The notes below the pieces were generated by a model. The model worked only from the letters and a program-made list of their open reading frames with translations. It did no database searches and had not been told where the DNA came from. A stretch of 64,000 nt of DNA from assembly GCF_047948215.1 (NCBI RefSeq), contig NC_134456.1, forward strand, positions 79,350,515 through 79,414,514, in the 5' to 3' direction. Made by a program: the position numbers and the translations under genes. Below, piece by piece: positions 11,545 to 24,354 of the stretch; within the stretch, counting starts at the first letter, position 1; each line of letters begins with the position of its first letter. The DNA comes from Lycorma delicatula. Its lineage: Eukaryota > Arthropoda > Insecta > Hemiptera > Fulgoridae.

Positions 11545-12852
11545 CAAGGGTCATTCAATAATTAAAAAGACAAATTGATGTAGAAAAAAAAAATGTATAC
11601 TTTTACAAAATGAGACTTTTACTACTTCTCAACCTAATCCCCACCAATATTAATAGACTTCCCCCAACAATGAACTACTTTTTTTAAACCTGATGCAAAG
11701 AAGTCTTTGTCTTGTTGTTTGAGCCACTTTCGCACAAATTCTTTGACCTCATTGTTGCTGAACTTTTTTCCACATAATGCCTCTTTGAGTGGGCCAAACA
11801 AATGAAAATCCAAGGGAGCCAAATCCGGACTGTAGGGAGGATATGGTAGTATCTCCCAACCCATTTTTCCAATGATTTCTTGGGTCAGCTGGGTGGTGTG
11901 AGGGCGAGCATTATTGTGTAGCAATATCATCATGCCTTTTCTTTGAAATCCGCAACATTTTTCTTTGATTACTGGCTTTACTTTTTTTCATCAGCACGTC
12001 TGAGTAGTAGACACTGTTTATTGTATGCTGATTTTCCAAATAATCACAAAAAAATGACACCTTGGGTATCCCAAAAGACAGTCAACATGACTTTTCCCAC
12101 TGATGCTTGCATTCTGAATTTCTTTTAGTCAGGTGAGCTGGTGTGCTTTCATTCCATGCTTTGTCTTTTGGATTCTGGTTCAAAATGGTGAACCCAAGTT
12201 TCATCATATGTTAATCTTGTTTAGAAAAGGGTCACCTTTCCTTTCAAGGTGTTCTTTCAAGTCTGTAAACACTTGTCTTGTTTCCTTGTGTTGTTGCATT
12301 AACTCTTTCGGGACCCACCTTGCACTTGTTTTGCTGTACTTGAGCTTGTTACTGATAACATTATGAACTGTACCAACACTTACTGCAACTGTTTTTGCTA
12401 TATGTTCAACTGTAATACGTTGGTTTTCACAAATAATGTCATCAATGCGGGTTTCAAGCGGAGTTGACAATTCAATTGGCCGGCCAGGATATGCTCATTA
12501 GTCACTGAGGTTCGACCATTTTTTAACTGTTCTACCCACTTATAAAACTTTCCACGGTTCATACAAATTTCACCATACTGTAAAATCATTTGAGAAAAGA
12601 TTTTAGCCAGTTTTTCACCTTCAGAAAGCAAAAAATGGATCACTCAACGTTGTTCAACTAATGTGGAAACTTCAAGCTGACATGCCATCGTTAAATGCAA
12701 TATTGAGGTTATAAACAGAACAATTTTTATCCATCAGCTGTTTTCAGCTCATCCGAGTGATGCCAACCTAAAGTCATTAAAGTGCAAAATTCCTCCTACA
12801 AACTGTTTCATTTCTACATCAATTTGTCTCTTTAATTATTGAATTTTCCCCA
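11545..12852 (-). mobile_element. Full-length mariner (DD34D), inactivated
   Basis: A 1308-bp element, close to the canonical mariner length. The inverted ends share about 33 bp (ttcaataattaaa.agacaa... on both sides), with TA at 11543-11544 and 12853-12854. The minus strand encodes the HTH region (YKWVEQLKNGRTSV; RITVEHIAKTVAVSVGTVHN), the first catalytic motif TYDETWVHHF, and a late block MILLHNNARPHTTQLTQEII then SPDLAPLDFHLFGPLK, ending GKSINIGGD near 11634. The second catalytic Asp is Asn (LHNNARPH). Several frameshifts separate the blocks. It belongs to a different subfamily from the copy at 4.3 kb, judged by ends and protein. Confidence 0.92.
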
Positions 12853-13304
12853 TAATTAAAGTTAAAATTCAAGTCTTTTGATTGTATTTTAAGAAAAAAT
12901 CTTTCTTCTGCCTCTTCTACAACTTCTCCCACTCACTGTTGCAATTAATCCTCTTCTATATTGTGTTCTTTGTTACTCCTTTTATATTTTGTCTTCTTTG
13001 CATTCATATTGATCTTTAACCTGTAAAATTTCATGCTTTTTTTGTACATCTTAAGAATATGATGAAATAGTGGTAAAATTTAATATACATGTTTAGTATC
13101 TTTTTCTAGAACTAAGTAAAATTTACATTTTTATCATTTTGTAATTCCGAATGGTCATGTTTTTAATTATCAAATCATTAATATGTAACCAGTAAACCAA
13201 TCAGCAACAAAATTATATTTTATTAGGTAAAATTTAAAGCATAGCTTTAAAGTAAATGATCATATTAAACACTGTGCAATAAAATTAATATTCTTTCCTT
13301 TCAG

Positions 13305-13442
13305 TTCAGTTATTAAGTGAAGAATACAGTGCCATGTCACCAGGGACTCTTGAAGCGCAAGGATTAATTAATGCGTCTGAATATCAAAAAGTTGCTGCAC
13401 TCACAATGTCTGCTTCACCTGATGCACATAAGAAAATAGTTG
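13305..13442 (+). CDS. Unidentified host gene, exon C
   Basis: An internal exon with a good acceptor (ctttcctttcag|) and donor gttg|gtgtgt; phase 1 in and phase 1 out. With the G from exon B it reads VQLLSEEYSAMSPGTLEAQ, then GLINASEYQKVAALTMSAS and PDAHKKIV. No stops occur. The composition is alpha-helical. It continues directly into exon D in frame. Confidence 0.85.
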
Positions 13443-15479
13443 GTGTGTTCTTTTATATCCAGTTGTTATTTTTAATATTAACTAATAGTAATAAGTTTTT
13501 GTTTTAATATTTAATCTATTTTTATGTATATTTTTTTATTTAGTATATTTTAACAATCATACACTACTACACCCATTAGTGTCTAAAAAAAAAAAACAGT
13601 CAACAGCATGCAATGAGCCACAACCAATCTTCCTAGACTTAGTGACCTTTAGGAAATGGATCATTAAAAATGGCTTTGCCCATTAGCATATCCTTTACTT
13701 TATATCCTTCATTTTTCAGATTATTGCTCTATGACATTTCCAAATGTCATGGAATCGTCAGCTTATAAGGATGCATTTTACTCTGTCTTACACAGAACAC
13801 AATTACCCCTTTTCTGCCACTCGTGTTACATATATACTGCAGCTACTAAACTTACTGTCCTGTATATTTGTTTCCAAACTTTTCCAGTGGAATATCATGT
13901 TTGTGATCAGAATAATTTCTTGTACTTTCATGCGTTATACTCTGTTACTGACTTTAAACTGAGCTATTTTCATTATCATTTTTAAGTTTAATATTATCAG
14001 ATATGATGAAAATCATATCACCTTGATAGGTCTCTTGCAGACATGTTCCATTATTATTTCTTTACAACTTTTAGAAAATCTGAATGAAATTTTATTGAAT
14101 CCTGAATCAAATGATTGGTATAAAAGTGATCGTGATGGTTTTATTAGAAAGTGATTATGTCCTTAATGGCAAGCGTAAGTTATTTTTACACAGAAGTGAA
14201 GGCTTCATATCAAAACAAACTATATCTGAATTCAAAATGTTAAAGCAGTCTGCCGTAAAATAGAAACGTTAATTACTGAAACAGAAGAAATAGCTGATAC
14301 CTTAAATACCTTAAACTTTGCACTGTGTGTGTGTGCATTCTATTTTATAAAACTATACTCTTGAAAAGCTTTATATTGATTCTTCTTAATTTTGTACCTT
14401 TTAATGATTGATTTCATATATAAAAATTCTTGTAATTTAATTTTATCAGACTATTTTGCAGATGACTGGTGCTATTTATTTATTTCCTTCATAATTTTAG
14501 AAATAAAACTTGACCCACATTTTTAGAGTAGCCTAAAACCTGTCTTATCAGTCAACCCGAGGTATAAGTTGAACTTCATTTTAAAGGTGTTTTAGTGAAC
14601 GAAGAGAGGCTATCTTAACAAGACTCAAATTTATATAGAATCATTTTAATGATCAACTTCTATATATGTAGAGAGTACACATCTTGGAAAGGTGTGTGTA
14701 AGTCATAATTTACGAACCAACACTGTTATTTAGTTTTAATTGTGTGTTTTTCTATAAAACATATGAATTGTATAATTTTTCTTTTTAGTTAAAGTTTTTA
14801 TAATAATTTCAACAGATTAGGCAAAATTGCTTCACGTAAATTGGTAAACATAAAGAAAAAAGGCTATATGAAAATTACGTTATAGCTAAATTATTACATA
14901 TTATGTTACTCAGCCTCCCACAGATTGAAGGGTAAGATGTAATCCTCAACACAAGAAAACTAATGCTAGAATAACTTAGTTTATTACTCTATCTTTTTAT
15001 TCGTTCATCCATTTTATTACAGGAACATTATTAATAAACTAATTTTTTCATTTTGCTGTAATAAAATATTGAAATTTGTTTATATGAAAATTATATATAA
15101 CAATTTTTACTTTAATAATTTGAATAGCTAATTGGAATTTTAATTTTAGCTATTATAGCATATTCATTTGGAAATAACATTTTTGGTTCCAAAATTTCAC
15201 TCATATACTGGAATTTATGGTTCATTGATTAAAATATGGTTTTAGGTACGAATGCAGTACATGATATGGTAAAATTCATTTGTATTTCTCATACGTATGA
15301 GGTGTGTTTTTGAAGTAAGGTTCATTTTTAAATAAAACTTAAAATTAAAAATATCAACAATCTTTATTAGTAATAACTACATTCTTAGTAATGTAGGTTC
15401 TTTCCTTCTTAGTAATTTATTAGTAAAAACTACATTTATTTATTTCTTTTCTACTCAGGTGCCCTTAAATTTATTATAT
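13443..15479. other. Intron sequence, no gene seen
   Basis: AT-rich C-D intron. Open frames near 13731-13985 show no domain or splice logic and I do not call them. Confidence 0.5.
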
Positions 15480-16440
15480 TTTCATAGAATTTCACTAGCT
15501 TCTTTATTAAGTCACTGCCACATAGTAATGCCGTTTTTCAATTCATTGTCATTGTCAAACCTTTGTGATACAAGCCACTGTTTGAGGTAAAGACAAAGAA
15601 AATATTCCTGGGAGCTTAGTCAGGACTATAAGGTGGGTGTTGAAGATTTTCTAACAAAATTTTTCCATTCACCTCATTGTCTGATTTGCTTTGTGTGGCT
15701 GGGCATTTTCGTCCAAAAACAAAATCCCACGGGAGAGTATCTCACATTGTTTGTTATAACTTTAGTAAAGTCTTTTAATGTTTTGCAGTAAATATCGGTA
15801 TTCACAGTAGTACCACAATCATTAAATAGTAAGACACCCTTTTTGTTCTAAAAAATAGTAGTCATAAACTTCTTTACTGAACATACTTGTTTGAACTTCT
15901 TTGATCTAGGAGATGATGAATGCTGCCATTGCATTGACTGCTGTTTTGTTCAATATTCAAATAAGAAATCCATGTTTCAACTCTGGTTACAATGTGATCA
16001 AACAATTAAATAAACCTTCATTTTCATAACTCCGTAAAAATTCATTACAGTGTTTTTTCTTTGCATAAGTTAGTTAACATCTTAACATCTTTGAGCCCCT
16101 ATCTGACCCATAATTTTTTATAACCCTATTTTTCAGTCTAAACTTCATAAATCATGAAATATCAAAGAAAATTGTGAGACAGTGAAGGATCGGTTTTCTT
16201 GAATTTTTTCATCAACTTCTTCAGTCAAGTTATCTGTTCAACACTGATGGCCAGCTGCTACGTTCTTCATCATGAATGTTTATTTGCTCTTCTTGAAATG
16301 AACCTTCTTGGTAAGACAGGAACGACTGTCTTACTTTAGTGTTAATCATAATATTCGGCTTGTAAATATCACAAATTTGACTCTGAATTCTATCATATAA
16401 TTGTATTTCGCCATAAAAAATCAGATTACTCTTCATACTT
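15480..16440 (-). pseudogene. Heavily decayed mariner transposase
   Basis: Minus-strand relic. The HTH end near 16436-16240 gives KVRQSFLSYQEGSFQ and INIHDEERSSWPSVL, the latter matching the mariner block HDEERxGRPSV. The catalytic end near 15710-15660 gives LDENAQPHKANQT, where the mariner second catalytic Asp is replaced by Glu. Between them there are many stops and frameshifts. No clear inverted ends were found, although gaggtgtgtttttgaagtaa at 15299-15318 resembles a mariner end. It is older than the other copies. Confidence 0.72.
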
Positions 16441-16881
16441 CACACTTTGTCGGATCATGATTTGTAGCAGTCACTATAAATGGATGATTATAAAATGATT
16501 AAACTATTGTTGCTAACAGTTGACTACTGATTCAAATAATAAAAAAGCAATGTGATATTTTTAAAGAAGATTCATTTGTAAGTCACTGTTACTAGTTTCA
16601 TAATGTTAATATTTTTTTTGGTAATTGGTATCTGTTAATATTGTAATGTGTGATATAAATTAATTTATATGATAAACATGATTCTGTTAAAAGTTACAGT
16701 TTATTTTTTAGATGATAAACTAGATTTGATTCTTTCCTGTAAAGGATATTTATGTAGTTTGAATATTAACTCTACTTTTTTTAAAAATAACATCAAAATA
16801 TCTTTTCATTCTTGATTTTAAATTATTCTTTTACTTGCTGATTTTGATTTTTACCTTTTTTTTAATGCGTTCAATGGATAG

Positions 16882-16950
16882 ACTTTTTTGGTCGGGTGAA
16901 GGATAAGGCAGGTGATGTTGAACGTATTCTTAAAGAAAAGGACAAGCATG
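16882..16950 (+). CDS. Unidentified host gene, exon D
   Basis: A 69-nt exon with acceptor caatggatag| and donor catg|gtaggt; phase 1 in and out. Joined to exon C it reads DFFGRVKDKAGDVERILKEK then DKHG. It is strongly charged and looks like a short amphipathic helix. Its phase-1 donor can pair with either exon E or exon F. The polypyrimidine tract is weak close to the acceptor but strong 20-30 nt upstream. Confidence 0.8.
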
Positions 16951-19597
16951 GTAGGTTCATTTGCTCATATAAGTGTTTTTGATAAGATATATTTGTATAT
17001 ATTTTTTTATTTTTTAATATTTATTCATTATTGTAATGGATAAGATTAAAAAAGTTTTATTTTTTTTATTTTTTGTTTGATCAGTAACAGTCTCTGTTCA
17101 TCAATAAACAGTCTCTGATAACATCTATAAATGTGATATTTCAGTTTTGCATCGTGTAGCATTTATTGAATTTAAATTGATTTATTGATGATGATCAGTC
17201 AGTCTGATTCTTTTTTTTACAATTAATTGCTTTTTAATTTTTTTTAATATTAATTTGAATCTTGAAATCACGTAACTTGATCCTAAAGAGAGATTTTTGG
17301 GTTTTTTGTATTTCTGGATAATTGAGAATTTATGAAAATGGATAAAATTCATTTTTTTTATGGTTGATTAAAAAATACCTTTCCTATGACAATAATTTTT
17401 AACTGAGGGTAGAGTAGTTCTATGTTAGAAGAATTAGTTTATGGATAGGTCAATAAGCAAAATGCCCTCATCAATCTGCTGGAACACCAACTATATTATT
17501 TCTAAAAGCCCTGATACCCTTAGAATCAATCCATTGGATATTTAAGCAAAACCCATATAGCAGTATTGGAGAAGAAAGTTTCAAGGATAAGGAAAAATGG
17601 TGAATAGTAAGAAACAAGTGATCTTCCTACAGATGAGCTGCAAACAAGAAGATAACATCAACCAAAGGAATGTTACAAGATTTTTTTCCAAGTTGTGAGC
17701 ATCCACTGACCTCACTATTCCTCAGGAAATCGGGATATCTTCTATCCAGGATAGAAGCAGCTTATTACTCAGTGGCTTCCCCCTTTTTCCCCTTTTTTCT
17801 ATTGTAAAATTTTATGAAATAGGTTTTTGTTTCTCCCTCAATCTTGACTTTTTACTTTTAAATCACAGTTCTTCCTTACCAATTTATCCTATCTCTGAAC
17901 TATGATTTTTTATACTGTAAAAAATGAAAAATATCTTTCAGATAGGTATGTCTGGAAGGTCCTGGCTTTGAATCTGAAAAGACATGCTATTTTTTAATTG
18001 TACAAAATTTTCATTCTATATCTCCACGCACATGATTCAAACATATTAGGTGAAAAAGGAGCTTAAAAATTTTTAAATGCTCAAACAAAAGTCTGGATGA
18101 TCTGCCTTAAATTCTTTCTTTTGTAAATTTTAATAACATTATGGCTTCTGAAGACATTAATAACTTATGAATTTCCTTGATCTACTTGCATTATCCCTGT
18201 AATTATCCAGAAGTAGTATTTTAGCTCTTCTGGATGCATAAATAAGATATTTTGAATTGAACTTACAACCAACCTATTAAGCTTACTGTATACGACATAT
18301 AAAAAACTTTAAAATATTTTTAGTTTAGTAAATTTTTTGGGTTAAAGACTACATAACATTGCAGTAAATATGGTTTCATGAAACCACTACAGATATTACT
18401 TTCTTAATTAGAAATTCAGTTGAAAAGTATAAATGAAAATTTGGTGAAAAGTTTAGGATAATATAATTTTAGTAGTTTACCAAATCACTTTATAGTTGTA
18501 CCATGACATCAGGAGATACTTAGGCATATTTCTTAGATTGGTGATTATCAGTACTCTTTCACGGTTGACTTAGAAAATCATTTGAATGTTCAATTAATCT
18601 ATATATCCTCCAGAACCTGTCCCTCTCTCTTTTGTTTTTTGTTCTGTTCATGAATTGGTATAAAAGATAAAGATAATTTAGAATATAAACCATATCTGCA
18701 GAACATTACATTCTGCAGTGAAACAATATAGACTTCATCTTATCACTAGAAAGTTATCTTGCAGCTCGCATTCAATATTTAGATTAATGGTATAGAATTA
18801 GGTAGAGCCATCTTAATGAAATTTCCTAGATGTACTCTGTGTTCAGGTAGTGATATTCTAAACTGAGAAATCAGAAAGCAAATTATCTTAAATGAAATTG
18901 AGAAAAGTAATAAATATTCTGTCATTTTAGGATGCTGGTTAACATTAAATTTGTGAAATATTGGGCAATTATAACACCAATATCAATGAATGATACAGAA
19001 AGTCTGTCTGCCTCTAAAGTTGAAGCCATATCAAACAATGAAAATGATGAAACTGTGGTATTTCTGTAGAATGACAGTATGGGATTATTTATGTAATTCA
19101 AAAACGAGAAGATGGCAAATACCTAACAACAAATGATTGGAAACTGTATTTGGAGGTAACATTGTGTTTCACTCAGGAAGAGGAACTTCCAGAAAAAAGA
19201 TTATGAAGTGTAGCTTAAGGAAACTTGATCCCTTTGGATGGCAAAAAATGAGGTGATCAAATGACTATAACTATAGCTTGACATAGTTTAATTTGTTAGA
19301 CCAGCTGCCAAAAAGAATTTGTAAGGCTGAAGAGTATGGATCCATGTAGCCGACCCTACTATTACATATGAAAATTAGTAGGATAGATTCATTGGAAATC
19401 CCTACAAAAAATATACATAATGTAGCAATAGATTTTGTGTGCTTATATTATAAATTAATAGATAAAGCATAATATAGCATCAAGCACAGCTTTGGAATTA
19501 TGTTATTGATGATGATAAGAAAAAAGTTAGATAGTTACAAGAGATAACATTTTAGCCAGGATATACAAAGTATTCATCTGAATAACAGAATATTGCT

Positions 19598-19624
19598 TAT
19601 ATATATATATATATATATATATAT
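19598..19624. repeat. (TA)n microsatellite
   Basis: Uninterrupted TA dinucleotide tract. Confidence 0.95.
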
Positions 19625-20830
19625 TTGATCAGTATATATATATACCAGATGTGTGATTTTAATTATAAATTCTTTACTACAAAGCATTTCTAACCAAACA
19701 TATTTAAATCCCAACTTGTTTTAGGATTTTTTTTATTTATAGTCTTTTTTTAATGGTTTACATTGTATTAATTTTTATTAGTTTGTTGATTTTGTGATCT
19801 GTTTTTACTAATGTATTTTGCTTCATTGCTAATACTTTTTTTTTTGCTTCAAATAAAAAAAAAATGTTGTTTAATTAATATATCATATTATTGATACTGA
19901 AATGAAATATAATAAAATATATACTTCCATAACAAAATATTTATATTTACTGTTTTTATTTTTTATTGAATCCATTGAAAGCTGTAGCTGTTTTGTTAAA
20001 ATTTCATTATACCAGCTAATAAATGTTTACTACATAATATGTTAAACATTTATCAAGCTCTGTTTATCTTAATGTAGTGTAATATTAATGATTAAGATTA
20101 TTAGCATCAGTTTAAGTTAGAAAATATTTGTAGTCTGATTTTGGAATTCTAATGAGTATATATACACGTTGTTGAATATATATTGTTGCATTCTTTGATC
20201 TGAATAATATCAAACAATCAAAAAAGTCAGTTAACTTTATTCCGGAAAACAAACTGTAAGGATATTAATAACAATTTTTTAAAAAGTACTCTTTAATGGA
20301 TGTGTTTAATTTAATATCATTGAACTAGCACTGCTTGTAGATGTATAGTTCCTCACATGTGGCTGACAGCATATTATTGTAACAGGAGTCTATTTTTCAT
20401 CCTAAAATTATGAGTAAAAAAAATGGTATGTCGCTTGAGTATGATGAAATTTTCAAAGTTCTAAGATGAAAAAATAAACTAAATAAATTTCATCCTGTTA
20501 CAAAAAATAGACTGACAGATAGAAGTAGATAGACAGAGTCTGTTCCTTGTACTCAGCACATGTTTCAAGAAACTTATCTAATCACGTTATGTCTGTAATT
20601 TTTTCCAACCTATAGTTCTGAGTAACATATGTTTTCACATTTAAAAGCTAATTTATTTTCATTCAATGAAAATTGATATAATAAGAGAATTAATTTTGTT
20701 TTGTAATTAATTATTTTCCTTCATAATTTCAAAACAGTAGTTGATGTTTATAAATTATGTAATCAATGAAGAATGCTAGAAAATAACTGCTATAGGTTTT
20801 ATAATAGTACGTTAGTGATTTTATGTATAC

Positions 20831-20854
20831 ATATATATATATATATATATATAT
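20831..20854. repeat. (TA)n microsatellite
   Basis: Uninterrupted TA dinucleotide tract. Confidence 0.95.
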
Positions 20855-21197
20855 TCAAATAAATGAATTTATTTAAGCTATAAAAAGGAATTTGTTTTTG
20901 TTAGACTTACTTTGTTCATCAGTTCATTCATAAAAAAGTAATTTTAAAAAATTATATTAATGTTACTTGTCAAAACTCTAATAAAATCAAATGGTATCAT
21001 CAGTGTCTGTCATATAGATAGAATGATAACATTTATTATCCCTTCTCTTCTAATTTAAACCAGATATACCGCCCTTAAAATCTGCTTTTGTATTCATTGA
21101 CTTAATTTTTATTTTTGAATCTATTATTATATTTTATAATTGTTCTGTTTCATTATTACTACTAAAAATCTCTATTTCGGACATGCTATGGTAGATA

Positions 21198-21953
21198 CAG
21201 TACGATCATTTTATCACACACATCATTTGTCTTTAGCACACTGACATGCTAAAACCACTGCTAACGTGGTTACTGACATTCAGTAACCACGTTTTAGCAG
21301 TTTTTGAGAGTTACATTAAGCGGTTACATAAGTAGTCAGAACAATAGATATTGGTCAACAGAAAATCCATACTTCGTACATGAATCGCTGCACTCACAGA
21401 AGGTAGGGGTTTGGTGTGTGATACCTCAACAATGTATAGTGAGCCTAATCTTTTTTTTATAAAACTGTTGGCAGTCCAGCTTACCAGGATATGATTATAC
21501 AATTTGTAGCTCTTCAACAAGACAGGGCAACCTGCCATACATCCAAAAACACCATGGAATATTTTGAAGAAATGTTTGTTAATTACATGATCTCAAAAGA
21601 TGCAGCCTTCTTGCTCCCTTGACTTATCATCACCAGACTTCTTTCTGTGGGGTTTTTTGAGAGGACGTGTACATCGAACAAACCCATATACTCTACAAGA
21701 CTTAAAGCGAGCCATTACTGCAGAGATGAATTTCGTTAACCCTGATGTTCTACAAAGGGTGTCAAAAAATATGGCATGAAGGATTCGGACCTGTCTTCAG
21801 AAAAATGATGGACATTTTCCACACTTGCTGTAATACATTACCATTTGTGCATAACTGTATTCCATAAATTGAATCAAATGCGAGTAACTCTGTATCACAA
21901 TTCGTAATTTAAATGCTGTGTAGTATGATGTGCACGATAAAATGATCGCACTG
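21198..21953 (+). mobile_element. Short DD41D element with transposase relic
   Basis: A 756-bp element with inverted ends sharing the core gatcattttatc and further matches (cacatcat), flanked by TA (21196-21197 and 21954-21955). The plus strand holds the C-terminal half of a DD41D transposase: KVGVWCVI, then QQDRATCHTSKNTMEYFEEM at the second catalytic Asp. After a frameshift and stop come SPDFFLWGFLRGRVH around the third Asp and YTLQDLKRAITAEMNFVNPD. The N-terminal half is missing; a hairpin lies in its place. It lies in the intron before exon E and is not active. Confidence 0.9.
21251..21304. repeat. Hairpin inside the DD41D element
   Basis: Arms around ctaacgtggttactg (21261-21275) and cagtaaccacgttttagcag (21281-21300) pair almost perfectly across a 5-nt loop, with pairing extending through the flanking actg/cagt bases. 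Confidence 0.88.
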
Positions 21954-21955
21954 TA

Positions 21956-22827
21956 TTTTGATATACATAATCAAGTAAGAAAAGATGATTGTGAAGTGTT
22001 GTTAAATACTGCATTAAAATATGTTCCTTAGTGTACCAAATTGTTGCTTTTCAGTTAGTTAACTTAGAAAGGATGGATAAAGCAAAAAAAGGGATATTAA
22101 AAGCTAACTGGCATAAGGAAGAGGAGCTTTTTAGTGACAAAAATCTGCTGATACAAAACAAAATTAGAGTATCAATAACAGTATTTTTGCTTGAATAACA
22201 AAGAAACGGAGGTTTTGACTTTGTGATGTTATAAAAATAATGTTGAAAAGGAGGTTGGTTGATAAAGTACAAAATATTTTTTTTTAAATTAATCTGTGAA
22301 CAAAGAAGTTGATAGTAGAATTTTATAAAACTGGTGAGGTTGATGAGCTTTTAAGTATTAATGAATCTGGTTCTAAAAGGATGTATAAATTAAAACAAAT
22401 GAAGATAAATTAGAATATATGAAACATCTAATTTAGCATATAGAATTTAAGAGGCATTGTGACTATAAGATTGATGCAGAATAGAAACTAATAACAAAAT
22501 GCGTCAGCCGTTCAAAGTATTGATGACATAAAGTAAACAAAAAAATTTTCTACATATTATTAACAACTTTATTGAAATTTAGGAAAAATGTCAGAATGGA
22601 TAAAAAATGGCTTTGATATTGCAAATATTTAACTTTTTCCATTGCAAAAAGAGTAAAATAACAAATGACTGCCTTACTCGGCTAAATTTCATCTGTAATC
22701 TGTTATCTCTTTCCACCTCTTTTATTTCATTGTATATCATAAAAATCTGAGAACTTTCCTATATAATAAAAGTACATATACTGTTACTCTATAAATAAAG
22801 TTTTATTGTGATATTTTGAATTTGCAG
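21956..22827. other. Intron sequence before exon E
   Basis: AT-rich; no gene or repeat recognised. Confidence 0.5.
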
Positions 22828-22862
22828 GTGATCAAGATTTGTTTGAATTTGAAGATATCTAA
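22828..22862 (+). CDS. Unidentified host gene, exon E (terminal exon of a short isoform)
   Basis: After the acceptor gaatttgcag| the phase-1 frame set by exon D reads GDQDLFEFEDI and then TAA at 22860-22862. The phase match and the acidic, coding-like tail make this a plausible last exon. Together exons A-E give a protein end of KEKDKHGDQDLFEFEDI. AATAAA-like signals lie just downstream in very AT-rich DNA, so the poly(A) site cannot be chosen. It competes with exon F for the same donor. Confidence 0.72.
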
Positions 22863-23852
22863 TATTTTAATTTTGAATATTTCATTTATCCATAACACTT
22901 GACATGCATTTATATAAATGCATTTATTTAAATAAATTTACTTATTTATTTATATCTCATTGAAGAATGTTGAAAAGGAATTTTTCAGAATTATGATAAG
23001 GTATTTTTACAGTTCGAAGAATTGACAAGTCAAGATAATTTCTCATTTTACATTTGCTTGCATAATGGAATCATATTTAGAACTGACCTGATAAAATTTC
23101 ATACTTAATGTGTTGTGTTAAAAAAATGTATACCATTTTTTTTTTTTTACTATAAACATACAATAAGAGATATATAATTTAATTTAGAGTTATGTTAAAT
23201 TCTACGATATTTTCAATTTTACAATACGATTTTTGAAATTATAAGGTAGCATTTTGAACATGTATATTACATGATAAAAAAATAAAATCTATTAATTAAA
23301 TTGTTAAAAGAAATCTTCAGTTTAAATATTATTTAGAATGTTTAGCAGATATATATTTACTAAGCTACAGTATAAGAATCATATATTTTTTCTACTTATG
23401 ATGTTATGATGTTAAAAAAAAACTTTAAAAAAAATTTTTTTTTAATAGATCACTGTAAGAGCTAGTTAGTTATCTTCTAATAGTTGTCAGTGCTACTACT
23501 AAAAATTTCAAATAAACTTTTAAAATTTAATTTATTCATAACTGAGAAGTTTTTTAATGTATTTTTAAACAGCTATAGAATAAAATTTAGCAGTTGTAAG
23601 AAACCATGTTCTATGCAGCAAATATTTTGGATTTATAAAATTATTCAAACCATCAGATACATTTTAGGAGTACACATCTGATAAAAACATTATGCTATCC
23701 CTTATGAAGAGTATATTCACAGTTATAACCTCCCATTGTAAAAAAATCTTACAGGATCAGTTTATGTGACCGTATTATTTTAGGTATTTTTCTTTCCAAG
23801 TACTGGTATTATAACATAATTTTTATACAGAAAGATAATTCTTATGTTACAG

Positions 23853-23957
23853 GAGTAATTGCGAAGTTAAAAGAAGGTGCAGAAAATGTCCAAACAAAAC
23901 TTCAGGCAAAAGCTGAGAGTGTTGGCTTCAAACCAATCATTCTAGAAGGAACTAAAG
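23853..23957 (+). CDS. Unidentified host gene, exon F (alternative to exon E)
   Basis: A 105-nt open exon, acceptor cttatgttacag| and donor taaag|gtagga, phase 1 in and out. Spliced from exon D it gives KHGVIAKLKEGAENVQTKLQ, then AKAESVGFKPIILEGTKG. This is a charged helix followed by a short extended end, as expected for real protein. It keeps the frame, so a longer isoform must have further exons. A candidate is the 17-nt micro-exon at 27128-27144; otherwise they are elsewhere. If the intron is retained, the frame stays open about 40 codons beyond the donor. Confidence 0.75.
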
Positions 23958-24319
23958 GTAGGATCTCACCTTATTCTTTATCTTGCATGTTGTTATTTGT
24001 TTTAAAATCATGGATATTTTTGTTATTTCGAGTGGTGCAAAGAGAATGGAAGGCAAATTGTGATATATTGTTAATCGTTAGATAATGTGTGAACGCTATG
24101 AAATATTTACTAGTGAAACAATTTTTTGTATATTTAAAAAATGTTTAGTCTGATTAATGATGATTCAAAAAACAAAATGAATAAAAAATAAAAAAAAGAC
24201 TTTTGTTTGAATTGTTTTTTTATTCATTAATTTTTTGAAAGGAGCACTTTTTAAAAATCTTAAATTTTTTTAATTTTCTACTTTTTAATCATGAAATTGC
24301 TATCAAATTTACATTAGTT

Positions 24320-24344
24320 TTATATATATATATATATATATATA
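24320..24344. repeat. (TA)n microsatellite
   Basis: Uninterrupted TA dinucleotide tract. Confidence 0.95.
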
Positions 24345-24354
24345 AAATTTTGTT

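Larger units (their letters stand above)
16951..21195. other. Intron sequence with (TA)n tracts
   Basis: Long intron after exon D. Stretches at 17420-17790 and 18900-19450 are less AT-rich and look like old coding-derived repeats, but I could not identify any. TA microsatellites lie at 19598-19624 and 20831-20854. Confidence 0.45.

Noticed and set aside
13731..13985. Two overlapping + strand frames of 72-84 codons
   Set aside because: In an intron whose flanking exons already join in phase; no splice sites or domain.
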